This document shows, piece after piece, positions 22,675-34,389 of a stretch of DNA of 64,000 nt. The stretch is from the NCBI RefSeq assembly GCF_002776525.5, contig NC_045452.1, positions 26,959,982 through 27,023,981 on the forward strand, written 5' to 3'. The position numbers were made by a program, and so were the translations under genes. Position 1 is the first letter of the stretch; the number at the start of each line of letters is the position of its first letter. Source of the stretch: Piliocolobus tephrosceles (taxonomy: Eukaryota > Chordata > Mammalia > Primates > Cercopithecidae). A model generated the notes under the pieces. The model had not been told where the DNA came from, made no database searches, and saw only the letters and a list, made by a program, of their open reading frames with translations.

Positions 22675-23500
22675 AGTCAAAAGAAAAATCCATTTCAAAA
22701 AGGTATAGCTTAATAAGAAAAGACAGCAGTTCTATAGAAAACAGAGCAAAGGGGCTGGACACCATGGCTCATGCCTGTAATCCCAGCACTTTCGGAGGCC
22801 AAGGTGGGTGGATGGCCTGAGGTCAGGAGTTTGAGACCAGCCTGGCCAACACGGTCAAATACTGTCTCTACTAAAAATACAAAAATTGGCCAGGTGTGGT
22901 GGCTTGTGCCTGTAGGCCCAGCTACTTGGGAGGCTGAGGCAGGAAAATCGCTTGAACCTGGGAGGCAGGGGGTGCAGTGAGCTGAGATCGCGCCGCTGAA
23001 CTCCAGCCTGGACGACAGAGCGAGACTCCATCTCAAAAAAAGAAAAGAAAAGAAAAGAAAACAGAGCAAAGGGTATAAATTTACAAAAGAGGAAATCCAA
23101 GACGTTAACAAGCAGAAGAAAAGACACTCAAAAGCATTGCTAATGTGAGAAAACAAATTAAAATCACAGTGAAGGTTCACTTTACATGTTTAGGCTGGCA
23201 GAAGTCTGAAAGCTCGGTGATGTCACAGTTAGATGATGTAATACAGGAGACCTCCCTCACTCTGCTGGGAGGGTGGGCTGGGTGGCCCTTGGGAAGGGCC
23301 TCCAGGTGTGTTAGTACGATGAAGGAAGTGCAGGACTGAGATGCAGCAGTTCCCCTCCTACCAACATCTCCCCCCAGACATTCTCACGCAGGTCCCAGCT
23401 GCTCACTGCAGCGCGAAGTGGGTGCCCAGCGCTGGGAGAGTGGGTCTTGGTGGACACACACCTTGCAGGGTGGTTTGGCAGCTAGAAAAAGTCAAATGAG
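22675..23500 (+). mobile_element. L1M ORF2 3' region, interrupted by an Alu
   Basis: After the Alu: 'tttacaaaagaggaaatcca', 'aaaagacactcaaaagcatt', 'gagaaaacaaattaaaatca', then 'gggtggtttggcagctagaa'. This is the order of the mammalian L1 ORF2 end. Broken reading frame, no coding potential. Confidence 0.6.
22753..23056 (+). mobile_element. AluS-like
   Basis: TSD 'gaaaacagagcaaagg' at 22737-22752 and 23057-23072, 16/16. Tail is an (AAAAG) microsatellite. Confidence 0.97.
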
Positions 23501-24602
23501 ATATACACATAGGAACACAGGTGGCAAAGAAACATCAGTGTTGGTGAAAAAGCAAGAAAATGAATGAGGTAGATAACATGACATCATGAACGTAAATTAA
23601 AAATAGGGGCGTGCAAATGGCAATACCCATTTCCCCGGAATAGAAAGACTTAAACACTTGAGCATGGTCGTCTATTGGTAGAGATGGTACCAGAGTAGGG
23701 AGGTGGAAGAGAATGAATGAGTGAGTCAGCAAATGAATGAATTCACTAAAGAGAAATATTTACCTCACTGTGGCGGCTGCCCATCCACACATTGTTGCAG
23801 GCTCGATGTGCCCTAGGGAGAGCTTCCAGAAGGCGGAGTGTGCAGGGCGTACCCTCTGCCTCCCTGAAGGGTACCGTGGGCCTGTCAGGGTCTGGGATGG
23901 GGAGGGCTTGGAGAAGCAGAGAGTTTGGAAGGATCGAAATCGAGAGGATAGGGTAGACAATTTCATTGTCTTGGCAAATTGGATTGGCAAAGCCAAAGAG
24001 AAAGAAAACACAGGAGGCTCCTAAGACTGACAGCTCACGTTTCTGGAGCGCTTTGGATGAGCCAGGGGCATCCAACAGGAGTGTAAGCGCCACGCGCTAT
24101 GGGACTCAGTCTGTGCTCACAGTAACCTTGCAAGAAAACTATTCTTTCCCCATCTCACCTGGGGAGCATGCAGGCCGTGCTGGGGCGGGGAGGGGGTTCC
24201 ACCTGGGAGGGAGGGGCCAGAAGACCAAGCAGGCCCTGCCCATTCCAGAGCTATGCAGGCTGCAGCTTATATCTGGGAGAGTGTAACATTGATAACTCAA
24301 AGGGAAGAAAACTCAGCAGAGAAGAATGTTGCAGGCTTCGAGGCTGCTTCTCCAGGTGGACCAAGCAGCTGCAGTGGAATTCCCCCTGGGGCCCCGCAGT
24401 GCAAGGAAACGAACCAGAGCCGGCTCTGGACTCTGATCTGGGATCTGGCCTGGCTAGCATCCCCTAAATTCCAAAAAGGAAGTGACAATTCTGTGGGATA
24501 AGTTCTGTCACCAGCCCAACAACCCCCTTAAAAAGGATATTCATGTCCCCAACATAGATCTTCGTAGTTGTCTATCTGCATTTTATCTCTGCACATGACA
24601 TA
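23501..24602. other. Unassigned sequence
   Basis: No gene is recognised. 24050-24160 may hold a weak antisense MIR relic. Overlapping frames near 23740-24500 on both strands have no family match. Confidence 0.35.
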
Positions 24603-24885
24603 GTGTGGGAGAGGAGGATGGACCACAGGACGCTGTGTGGCTGGGAGGATGGGCCACGGGGACGCTGTGTGGCTGGGAGGATGGGCCACGGGGACACTGT
24701 GTGGCTGGGAGGATGGGCCATGGGGACACTGTGTGGCTGGGAGGATGGGCCACGGGGACGCTGTGTAGATGGGAGGATGGACCACGGGGGACAGTGTGTG
24801 GATGGCAATATGAACCATGGGGACAGTGTGTGGCTGGGAGGATGGTTAATGGGGACACTGTGGCTGGGAGGATGCACCCCAGGAC
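24603..24885. repeat. Minisatellite, 32-bp unit, ~8.8 copies
   Basis: Units start at 24632, 24664, 24696, 24728, 24760 (33 bp), 24793 and 24825, with partial units 24603-24631 and 24857-24885. The core is 'tgtgtggctgggaggatggg' followed by 'ccacggggac'. Inner units differ at one to three positions; edge units are more diverged. A 32-bp period shifts frame every unit, which explains the ~95-100-residue frames on both strands. Confidence 0.97.
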
Positions 24886-25966
24886 AATGATGATGAGCTA
24901 GCTTGCGGTTGGAAGCAGCCTCAGCAGGTCCGCTAAGGGCATGGTCCCCTCACTCTGCATTTCTGAGATGCAGCAGATGTCACCTGGGCTTAGTGTCTGG
25001 GCACCAGGGATGGAAAAGTGGAGAGTGTTGGAGCTCCAAGGTCTTGGGGAACATCTCAGTCTCGTTGTGTCCGGTCCCACCTAGAGCCCTGGAGACTCCT
25101 TGGATCTCAGCGTCCCTCTGCTGTGACGTCATCCCTGGACGAGATGCTCAGAAGGCCCCTTCCAGGTCCACTGTCCGTGCCGTTGTCCCCTCTCCCCTCA
25201 CAGCCATCTGGAAATGCCCCACGCGGCTGTGTTCTTGGCTCCAGCCACTTGTGCAGCCCGACGGTGGTTTTAATTTGTCTCCTTCACATGAGTGGGGATT
25301 AACAATCGCTGCGGTGTGGTTTCCTGCCGAGGAAAGAGCTGACAGAGCTGCCTGAGAAGCTGCTCCACTGGCCCCCGTCCCAGGCACAGACGGTGGACCG
25401 GGGGGTGGGGGCGTCCCAGCTCCAAGGAAACCCCTCCCGCCCTCCCACCTAGGTCAGCAGCCTCCCCAGCCCTAGTTAGCTTTGGAGCCCTTCTCCGGTC
25501 CCTTTGGGTCTCACTCAAGGCAATTCGTGGCCACAGCCTGGACTGTGGTCAGTCTGACAGGCTGAAGCCACACGGTGACCCCAGGGGCTCCCCCATCACC
25601 AGGAGCAGAGAAGGCAGAGAGAGTACAGGGCAGAACTCACCTTCCCATCAAAGCAGGGGGTACAGGGACAAGCCCCACGCACGGCAGCAGAAGGCCTCCA
25701 GCTTAGAAGCTCTGGTCCAGCTCTGCCCTGGACCAGCAGGGTAGTGGGACAAGCTCCACCGCCAAGCCTCAGCCTCCTCGTGTGAAAAATGGGAGCAGTG
25801 ATGCAGAGTGGGCCTGGGAGCAGGTGGTCCCGAGGGAAGCTGGGAGTGTGGAGCTGGGGGAGACTGAGGCGGGCAGACCCAGGGTCATCAGGCAACCCAA
25901 GCCCACCCACCGCACTCCTGGACTGGGGAGGGAGAGGCTGAGCAAGTTCCCAGTTCTCCATTGGCA
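24886..25966. other. Unique sequence, no gene recognised
   Basis: 1.1 kb without recognised repeats. The + frame 24903-25355 begins at the minisatellite edge and has no family resemblance. Confidence 0.4.
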
Positions 25967-26072
25967 CAGAGAGAGGATGGAGCGGGGCTGGCAGCCCGCG
26001 GGTTTAACTGGCATCAGAACAGAGAGAGGATGAAGCGGGGCTGGTGGCCTGCGGGTTTAACCGGCGTCAGAG
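25967..26072. repeat. 53-bp tandem duplication (2 copies)
   Basis: Copies at 25967-26019 and 26020-26072, both starting 'cagagagaggatg' and containing 'gcgggtttaac'. They differ at about seven positions. Confidence 0.95.
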
Positions 26073-26394
26073 CCCTGCAGTTGTGCACAAAATCACATGC
26101 ATTGTTTCTTCAGTATCTGACGCTACATCCGCACCCCAGACCTCTGGAAGCAGAATTTCCCAGGGATGTGACTGGGTATTTGTCACCTTGGGGCAGGTGG
26201 AGCTCTGACTGTGGTGGGAGAAGCATCCACGGGTTTCAGGTTTCTGTAAGCATCATCCTGGGAGACTTTCAGCAAAGCCAATGGGGCCACCCTCGGGGCA
26301 GTCCGCATGTGCCAGTCCCCCATGCAGACCACCACTGTCTGTCTCCATTTCTAACCCCCAAATCCACTCCCAGGAGCTGCTAGAGACTGGCTCT
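26073..26394. other. Unique sequence
   Basis: No gene or repeat is recognised. Confidence 0.35.
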
Positions 26395-27355
26395 ATCACC
26401 CCCTGGGACTCTCATATACTGCTGGCGGGAGCAAAAAAGCAGTTCAACCACTTCAGAAAAGCGTTTGAAAATATCTACGAAAGCTGAACATACGCCTAGC
26501 TCATGACCCAGCAATTCCACTCGGGTGTTTTTCCACAAGAGAAGTGAGCACATATGTCCACAAAAAGATGGACACAAGTATGTTCATAGCAGTTTTGTTT
26601 ATAATAGCCAAGAAAAGAAACTCGATGCCTATCGATGGAAAAATAAAGTGTGATACATCTATGTAATAGAACATCATGCAGAAATACAAAAGAATGGCCA
26701 ACTGCTACATGCAAAAAACTGGATGGATCTCCCAGATGTCATGACAAGCAAAAAAAGGCAGCTCAGGCCAGGTGCTGTGGCTCACGCCCGTAATCCCAGC
26801 ACCTTGGGAGGCCAAGGCAGGTGGATCACCTGAGGTCAGAAGTTTGAGACCAGCCTGGCCAACATGGTGAGACCCTGTCTCTAGTAAAAATTCAAAAAAT
26901 TAGCCAGGCATGGTGGCGGGCACCTGTAATCCCAGCTACTCAGGAGGCTGAGGCAGGAGAATCTCTTGAGCCTGGGAGGCAGAGGTTGCAGTGAGCCAAG
27001 ATTGTGCCATTGCACTCCAGCCTGGACAAAAAAGAGCAAAACTCTGTTTAAAAAAAAAAAAGAGAAAGGGGGCAGTCCAGAAGAAAGCAGGCAGCATGAG
27101 TCCATTTGCAGAAAGTATAAAACAAGCCAAAGCAGTCGATGATGACAGTGGTCAGAAGAGCGGCTGCGTTTTGTGGGGAGGGTAGTTGATGGGGAAAGAG
27201 GAGAAGCAATCGTTCTAGGTGCTGGAAATGTTCTACATCGTGAGCTGATGATGATTAGATGGGTGAACACATAGGTAAAAAGTCATCGACATGTCAATTT
27301 AAGAGTGGGTCAGGTTACGCACTTTACAGTGTGTATGCTATACCTCAATTCTAAA
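26395..27355 (+). mobile_element. L1M 3' end, interrupted by an Alu
   Basis: 'ctgctggcgggagcaaaaaa', 'ctcatgacccagcaattcca', 'tcatagcagttttgtttata', 'aactggatggatctcccaga', then after the Alu 'acactttacagtgtgtatgc' style L1 3' UTR ('ctatacctcaattctaaaat'). An old LINE-1, non-coding here. Confidence 0.85.
26766..27061 (+). mobile_element. AluS-like
   Basis: Full-length with A-tail. TSD not clear because the flanks are A/G-rich. Confidence 0.93.
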
Positions 27356-27470
27356 ATCTGTGGTGACTCCTCGTTACCTACAGGCTCAAGTGCAAAGTTC
27401 TGGAGGCTCATGGCACCTGGCCCTCCACAGTCCAGCTTTGCCCCAGTTTTTCTCTCTCCTCCACTCTTCC

Positions 27471-27511
<41 letters not shown>

Positions 27512-27512
27512 C
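27471..27512. repeat. (CT)n(CA)n compound microsatellite
   Basis: About nine CT then about twelve CA units. The flanking 27360-27470 is weakly L2-like. Confidence 0.97.
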
Positions 27513-27539
27513 ATACTAGCCATCTTCATAATCATGATC

Positions 27540-28020
27540 TGACTTTATTCTTACAACCACTCTGTGGGGTAGATGTCATCATGATCATTTGACAGATGTG
27601 GCCAGTGATGAAGCTCCGGGGGGCCCAGTTCTTCAGCTCAGCACACAGGCAGTGGGTATATGTGGACACCAGTAGTGCAAACAATGGTGTGGGCCAGCCT
27701 TGCCTCTGACAGCTTCCAGTCTGGAGGGAGGCAAATCACCAAACAGAAAATGTTCACATGTGGGAAGAGCATGGGCCCAAGAATGGTCCCTGTTCTGCCA
27801 CTGGGCAAATTACTTAAACACTCCAAGTCTCCATTTATTTGACTGTAAGATGATGATACGACCTCTCTGCTTCTGGCCTTTGGTGGATACCAGACAACTG
27901 ATAGCAGCATTACTATTCTGAAAATGAAATAGCGTTCTGATCCATCCAGTTGTCCAAGGTTAAGATCAAATGCCACCACCTCATGGAGACGTCCTCAGCT
28001 TTGCCACCTTTCTAGACCCA
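27540..28020. other. Unique sequence with two weak MIR relics
   Basis: 27540-27600 ('cttacaaccactctgtgggg') is antisense MIR-like and 27795-27880 ('gggcaaattacttaaacact') is sense MIR-like. No gene. Confidence 0.45.
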
Positions 28021-28046
28021 AATCATCATCATCATCATCATCATCA
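28021..28046. repeat. (ATC)n microsatellite
   Basis: About eight ATC units. Confidence 0.95.
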
Positions 28047-28181
28047 CAACAATAATGAAATAATACTAGCTATAACATCTTAAGAGATTACCAAGTGCCA
28101 AGGACTATGCCAAGTGCTTTAGATACATTTGCTCATTCAATTCCGAGAACAACTCCGTAAATAACTGTTATTGTCTCTACT

Positions 28182-28749
28182 ATTTTTTTGAGACTGGGTC
28201 TTGCTCTGTAGCCCAAGTTGAGTGCAGTGTCGCAAGCACAGCTCACTGCAGCCTCGACCTCTTGGGCTCAAGTGATCCTTCCACTTCAGCCTCCCAAGTA
28301 GCTGAGATTACAGGCATGTGCCACCATACCTGGTAATTTATTTATTTGTTTGTTTTTGAGATGGAGTTTCGCTCTTGTTGCCCAGGATGCAGTGCAGTGG
28401 CACGATCTCAGCTCATTGCAATCTCCACCTCCTGGATTCAAGTGATTATCCTGCCTCAGCCTCCTGAGTAGCTGGAATTACAGGCACCCGCCAATATGAT
28501 GGGTTTTCACCATACTGGGCAGGCTGGTCTCAAACTCTTGACCTCACGTAATCCACTCGCCTCGGCCTCCCAAAGTGTTGGGATTACAGGCATGAGCTAC
28601 CGTGCCCGCCCACTTTAAAAAAATTTTTTTGTACAGACAGGGTCTCACTATGTTGCCCAGGCTAGTCTCAAACTCCTGGACTCAAGCGATCCTCCTGCCT
28701 CAGCCTCCCAAATTGCTGGGATTACAGGCATAAGCCACCACGCCCTGCC
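28182..28749 (-). mobile_element. AluJ-like, carrying a second Alu
   Basis: 28182-28338 and 28611-28749 together make one old antisense Alu ('gagactgggtcttgctctgt' ... 'aagccaccacgccctgcc'). Flanks 'gtctctact' / 'atctctact' are its decayed TSD within the MIR. Confidence 0.88.
28339..28610 (-). mobile_element. AluS-like, inserted in AluJ
   Basis: Antisense Alu with a (TTTG)-rich tail. About 35 bp around the internal A-rich region are deleted ('cgccaatatgatgggttttc'). Confidence 0.9.
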
Positions 28750-29014
28750 CCATCTCTACTTTTTCATATGAGGCTTAGAGAGGTTAAATGGCCAGACCAA
28801 CGTCACCAGACCTCTTGTGATAGATGAAGTGGAGACTCAGCCAGGTCTGTGAGCTCATGTGCTTGGAATCTTAACCGCTGGGCGACAGTGCCACCTGTCC
28901 TTCTTTGAGTATGGAACAGTCTCACACAAGGCAGGTCAATTGTATTAACTAACATTTAGATGACATTTACTACTTACAGGACACACTCCTCATTCCACAG
29001 ATGAGAAAACTGAG

Positions 29015-30140
29015 GTCCATTGCTTTTTCTTTCAACAAATAATCATAGAACGGCCATAACTGGCAGGGGTGCATGTGGGCACAGCACTAACAGGGCTTGC
29101 TCTCATGGAGCTATTAGTTTAACAGAGAGTGAGGGGGTGGGTGAGGATGCCAACAACACACCTCAGTGGGCAATGGAGCCGGGAAGAAACTCAAACAGGT
29201 GTCAGGAAGAGCAAGGGTGGGGAAGCTTTGGCTTGGAGGCCAGGGAAGGCCTCTCTGAGGAGCAGCGTTGAAAGGCACCATCTGGGGGAAGGGCATGCTG
29301 GGGAGAGGGCACAGCAGGTGCAGAGGCCAAGGGAGGGGGCAGCTCAGCGTGTTTGAGGGACAGACAGATACACCTTGAGAACAGTGGAATAGGATGAGCT
29401 CGGGGAACTAGCTGGGGGGAGGGATGGAGGCTGCACGGGTTTTATCCTAAGTTAGAGGGAAGTCACAGGAGGGTTAAGCAGGAGGGTGACATGATTCCGT
29501 TCATGCCTCAAAGAGGGCCCCAGGAGGGCATGGGCAGAGCCTGGGAGAGGAGTCAGGTGTAGAGACCCGGGTGAGAGATGAAGGCAGTTTGGACAGAGAC
29601 AGAGGCAGAGTTTAGGGAGAAGTGAAGGGAGTCAGGGATCAGGGTGGATTCAATGGATTAGATTGCAGGGATGAAGGGGGTGGGGCGTGGTGACTCATGC
29701 CTGTGATCACCCACTTTGGGATCGGCCCACTTTGGGAGGCCGAGGCAGGTGGATCACCTGAGCTCAAGAGTTCCAGACGAGCCTGAGCAACATGGTGAAA
29801 CCCCATCTTTACTAAAAATACAAAAATTAGCTGGGAATGGTGGCACGCACCTGGAGTCCCAACTACTTGGAGAGGCTGAGAAAGGAGAATGGCTTGAGCC
29901 CAGGAGGCAGAGGTTGCAGTGAGTCAAGGTTGCACCAGTGCACTGCACTCCAGCATGTGCGACAGTGAGACCCTGTCTCAAAAAAAAAATATCCCAGGGA
30001 TGAGGGAAAGATGGTCCCCAAGGTCTTGTGCTTCTGCATGAGTGGCAATGCCATTTCAGATGATGGAAATCAGGGACAGGGCGGGACTGAGAGCAAAGGA
30101 GACCAAGAGGAAACAGCGGGAGGGAAGCGGAGAGTGCTGA
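29015..30140 (-). mobile_element. L2 LINE, antisense, interrupted by an Alu
   Basis: 'ggccagggaaggcctctctg', 'gggcacagcaggtgcagagg', 'caggagggtgacatgattcc', then after the Alu 'agtggcaatgccatttcaga'. This is the reverse complement of L2 in order. Reading frames over it are noncoding. Confidence 0.75.
29677..29989 (+). mobile_element. AluS-like
   Basis: Full-length. Contains a 12-bp internal duplication 'cccactttggga' at 29710-29721 and 29726-29737. TSD approximately 'cagggatga(a)ggg'. Confidence 0.92.
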
Positions 30141-30239
30141 GCCACGTTGTCAGGGAGCCAGGAAGGCAAGTCCAGTCCTGGCCACTGCAGCCTGCCATGC
30201 TGTGCTGCTGCCTCATGGTCAGTCCTCAGTTTCAGTGGC

Positions 30240-30510
30240 CCTGTCACCGCCTCCAAGAAGCCTTCCCAGGTTGCACCAGCTGGACCACCCGGAGAGCGCT
30301 TACCTGTCACAGACCTAGTTTCACTGTCCTTACAGCAGGATCAATGTCTGTGTTAACTGCTTCATCCAATCATTTGTTTTCTCCCCCCACCTAGAATGTT
30401 GGCCTCTTGAAGGCACGTCCTGTTCTGAGAGCTTAGTCTCTCCCTGGCCTCAAATAGGACCCGTCACATTATAGATGCCCAATACTATTCACCCATCCAC
30501 TGATCTGACA
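30240..30510 (+). mobile_element. L2 LINE 3' end
   Basis: 'cctccaagaagccttcccag', 'tagaatgttggcctcttgaa', 'tagatgcccaatactattca' match sense L2 3' sequence. Confidence 0.6.
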
Positions 30511-30589
30511 ATGTAGTCTGAGCAAATAGATGGATCTCTGTCCAGCGCCCAGGGTGAGACAAAACTGCATTCCACTGGAAGTTAAAGAA

Positions 30590-30765
30590 ACTGTCTTTGG
30601 GGTCAGACAAGAGTTCTGCATTTCAGCTGTGTGGCTTTGGACAAGTCTCATGACTTCTCTGAGCCTCAGAACAAACACTAATGCCCATCTCAGGAGGTTG
30701 TGTAGGAGTAAATGCTGTTCGCATAGAGCTCAGCCCTGCCTGGCACAAGGCCAGACCTCACATGG
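30590..30765 (+). mobile_element. MIR SINE
   Basis: 'cagctgtgtggctttggaca', 'acttctctgagcctcagaac', 'ctgcctggcacaaggccaga'. Confidence 0.75.
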
Positions 30766-32222
30766 TAGAGGCACGAAAGTCAATAGCAATACCCAAAGCG
30801 ATGCTCTTCAAAACTTTCACAGTGATGCCTTGCTCTTTATTCTCCATGACTCTCACATAGAGAATTTAGAATTGTTAGTCACATTGGCACCAACCTCCCT
30901 TTCCAACCCACTGGCTCAATAAAAAGGAGCAGTGGCATAGACAGCTGTGCATGGTGTGAAATTAAAACAGAGCCACCTGCTTGGCTCTGGGGGGCTGTAA
31001 GCTGTTCCCTCCTGCCCCCCTGCACAGGCAGCAGTGACTCAGTCATGACTGCAAAAACTTCTTCCCAGAAACAATGATGATCTTTTGTTTTACGAATTGA
31101 CTCACTGTATTTGCCTCTGTAATTCTTAACAGTAGCTTTGGAAAGAGTCAGACAGGAGAGAAAGTGACAGCCCTTCTCAGATCCCTCAGTGGGGTGTTTG
31201 GCAGAAATGCCCCATTTCTTCACCCTTCCCTTTGCAATGGGACATTGCTGTCCTCCCATTGAGAGGTACAATCCGTTTGCCACACTGCCCTAGGTAGGTC
31301 ATATGACTTGTTTTAGCCAATAGAATGTTGAAGAAGTGACCATGTGTGTGTTGCAAGCCTGCCAGAACCCTGCCACCTCCATGGAACAAGCCTGGCTAAC
31401 CATGAGATGGACATCATTATTCACTCTGAGGCTCAGAGGGGTTATGGGAGCTGTCCAAAGTCACACAGCTGGGGAATGAGAGATCCCATGGAACAGGGCC
31501 AAATCAGCCCAGTTGTCCCAGTCTAGGCTCCAGAGGCATGAAAGAGACCAGACAAGTTAGGCAAAGCCACCTCCTCAACCTGCAGCTGACCACAGACTGA
31601 TGAGAGAACCCAGCCATAAACAGAAGAACCACCTGGCTGAGCCATAGACTCACGAGAAAAGAACAGCTGTTTAGAGCTGATGAGTTGTAGGGTTGTTTGT
31701 GAGCAGTTGATAACTTGGACATTCGGTTCCCTGAGGCCAGTCTAAGGCCTTGGGTCCTTCCACCCTAAGTGCAGGCAGGTGCGGCCAGGGCCAGGGCAGG
31801 ACAGGCAGAAGGGTGGATATTGCAGGGCCACCTGGGCCTTGCAGATGAGCATAGAGTTGGTTTTTCTCATAGATAATGAGAATTTGCAGTTAAGAAAAGT
31901 TCCTTCTAGAACATGGATTAGGAGGAGTAGTGGGGTTGTGATTAGGAGACCAGTTGAGCTCGTCTAGGGAAGAGATGATGGAGACTTTGCACCAAGGCAA
32001 TCACAATGGGAGGGATGGATGGGAGAGGTGAGGATACAGAGTTCCCGCAGAGCTGGGGACAGACTGGCTGGGAGCAGATAAGGGAGGGTGTGGTGGGCTT
32101 CAGGCCAGGGCACCTAGCTGGCTGACGAAGCAGTTCACCAAGACAAAAAGCCTGGAAAAGAACCGCCTTCGGGGCAGGATGACAAGCTCCATACTAGTTG
32201 GCTTGAGTGGGATCCACAGTAT
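30766..32222. other. Unique sequence with a weak MIR relic
   Basis: No gene is recognised over 1.45 kb. 31400-31475 ('tctgaggctcagaggggtta', 'gtcacacagctggggaatga') is antisense MIR. The rest is unassigned. Confidence 0.4.
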
Positions 32223-32332
32223 TCCTCCACCTCTCCCTCCTCCTCCCCCTCCTCCTCCCCCCTCCTCCTCCCTCCTCCTCCTCCTCCCCCTCCTCCTCCT
32301 TCTCCTCCTCCTCTTCCTTCTCCTCCTCCTCA
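32223..32332. repeat. Polypyrimidine (CTC/CCT)n tract
   Basis: About 110 bases with very few purines on the + strand. It produces the poly-Pro/Leu and, on the other strand, poly-Arg/Gly pseudo-frames. Confidence 0.97.
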
Positions 32333-32454
32333 CCAGACATATGCAGTCACTGAGTCCCTCGCCCCTTCCATTCGCCACCACTGCCCCAGCAATCCTTCCC
32401 TAGATTACCGCGGTGACCTCCCCACAGATCTCCTTCCTCCCTCTTCCGCCGCTA

Positions 32455-32715
32455 CCCTCATGGCTCCAATCCAACATTCACTGAGACCATGAGCTTCTGG
32501 CAAAGCCACACGACCCTGGCAAGCCCCTGCCTTAAACCCTTCAGGGTTCTTCAGAACTCTCAGGACAGAGCTCAGACTTCTGCGTTCTCCGTATATGGCT
32601 TTGGGTCTCACGTCCCACAGCTTCCCCACTGGAATGTAAGTTCCGCAGGGGCAGGGAACGCACCCACCTTGCTCTCTGTCCAGAACCCGGTGCAGGGTCA
32701 GCGGTCTGAAAGACA
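32455..32715 (+). mobile_element. L2 LINE 3' end
   Basis: 'agggttcttcagaactctca', 'gtctcacgtcccacagcttc', 'actggaatgtaagttccgca', 'ggggcagggaacgc' follow the L2 3' order. Confidence 0.6.
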
Positions 32716-32858
32716 TGTGAGTGGATAAACTCAGTCCTTGCTGTCTCAGCCTCTCATCTGACTCACTGTTCCCTCTGTCTGGTGAGAAAACTCTCTCCAC
32801 CCTTCTTTGCTTTGCTAACTCCTCGTTCACTTTCAAAACTCAGCTCCAGGGACACTTT

Positions 32859-33157
32859 TTTTTTTTTGAGACGGAGTCTCATTGTTGTCACCCGGGCTGG
32901 AGTGCGATGGCACCATCTCTGCTCACTGCAACCTCTGCCTCCCGGGTTCAAGCAATTCTCCTGCCTTAGCCTCCTGAGTAGCTGGGATTACAGGCGTCTG
33001 CCACCACGCCTGCCTGGCTAATTTTTTTGTGTTTGTAGTAGAGATGGGGTTTCAACATGCTAGTCAGGCTGGTCTCGAACTCCTGACCTCAGGCGATCTG
33101 CCCACCTTGGCCTCCCAAAGTGCTGGGATTACAGGCAAGAGCCACCGTGCCCAGCCT
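32859..33157 (-). mobile_element. AluS-like
   Basis: TSD 'agggacacttt' at 32848-32858 and 33160-33170. Confidence 0.96.
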
Positions 33158-33170
33158 CTAGGGACACTTT

Positions 33171-34389
33171 CTTCTAGAAGCTTCCCTTAGCGAAATGACC
33201 TGTTTAACCTAATGTGTTAAGCATCTCGTGAGTGTCAGGCAGTGTGCTGAGGTGTTGGGTGCTGTTTCAAAGAACTTACAGCCTGGACCTACCCAGGCCC
33301 TCTAATTCGAATGAGTTCCCTTGATTTGGAAGTTCAGGATGTGGATCCCCAGGCAGGTGTCTTGAGAAAAACTCTCCAGGTGATTTTGCTGCACCCCTGC
33401 CGCCTACGTCCTGAGAAGAGCCGATCTAGGAGTTAGAAGATCCACTGCCCTCTGAGCGCTGGCTGTGCTGGGCACGTGTAAGACACTATGCTCACCTCAC
33501 CTCTGATCCCCACACCCTAAGTGGTGATAGGTGCCATTTTTATTCCCATTTTATAAGATGAAAAAACAGGAGCTTAAAGGAGTTACTTGCTCCATGTCAC
33601 GCAGCTGGGAAGGCACAGAGCCTTGTACAGCGAGAAGGGATCTCAGGGCCCACTGAAGCCAGGGAGTCCCCACCACGCTGGATGAGAATCACCTAGGGAG
33701 CTTTGACAAGCACTCTGCCTGGAGCTTCTGATTCAGCTCACATTGATATCCTTTCTCCCGGGGAGTCTCATGGCCTGGTGGAAGTGAGAGTCATTGACTC
33801 ATCCAACACCGTGGTTTTACAAGTAGGGAAACTGAGGCTGGGAGAGCCCAAATGGCTTGTTCAAGTCACACAGAGTTCTCGAAGAACAAGGACTCAGATG
33901 GAGGTCCTTGTGGCACCCCATCCAATGTTCTTTCCAACGTACCAATGTTTTCCCAATACTACTACTCCTTTCAGAGAGGCTAGAGGAGGCGTCCCTAACC
34001 AAAGACATAGAAACCCAAGCCACGGCCAAGTTTCAAGGCAATGTGACCCCAGGCAGGGATTGCTGAGAAGCAGTCCCACCCAGCCTGGCATGAGGAATCA
34101 CTACCCCAGCCTAGAAGGAAACGAGAGGGCTTTCTCCAGGAGGAAGCAAACCCGAATTACTCTCCAGTGCCATCTAGTGACAGGGAGAGGCACCACCAGA
34201 GCTTTTCGCAGTCAGAAAGGACAAAACCGTCACAAATCCACACCAATGGAGCATTGGAGATGGCTGGGAGGCAGCAGGACATGGAGGAGAGTCCTCAGAT
34301 AAGAGGTTCCAGGGAATAGAGATGGTCAGAGAACTGTCACCAAGGAGGTGGGACTTGAAAGGTAGGAATTCACATTAAAACAAAGCATT
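33171..34389. other. Unique sequence with MIR and hAT-type relics
   Basis: 33480-33640 ('ttttattcccattttataag', 'catgtcacgcagctgggaag') and 33800-33870 ('agtagggaaactgaggctgg') are antisense MIR. 33650-33735 ('ggatgagaatcacctaggga', 'gcttctgattcag') resembles hAT MITEs. The 199-codon + frame 33703-34302 crosses these relics and is rejected. Confidence 0.5.

Larger units (their letters stand above)
28047..28880 (-). mobile_element. MIR SINE split by nested Alus
   Basis: Left part 28047-28181 ('ccaagtgccaaggactatgc', 'atttgctcattcaattccga') and right part 28750-28880 ('aggcttagagaggttaaatg', 'cttggaatcttaaccgctgg') are the two halves of one antisense MIR. Confidence 0.75.

Noticed and set aside
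24603..24890. Frames of 91-101 codons on both strands, repeated motifs, and CRISPR-like periodicity
   Set aside because: A 32-bp minisatellite with no spacers. The non-multiple-of-three period and absence of stops explain all the frames.
32100..32403. Arg/Gly-rich minus frame and Pro/Leu-rich plus frame
   Set aside because: Both are translations of the polypyrimidine tract.
33703..34302. 199-codon plus-strand open frame
   Set aside because: It crosses a hAT-like relic and an antisense MIR, matches no family, and a minus-strand frame overlaps it.
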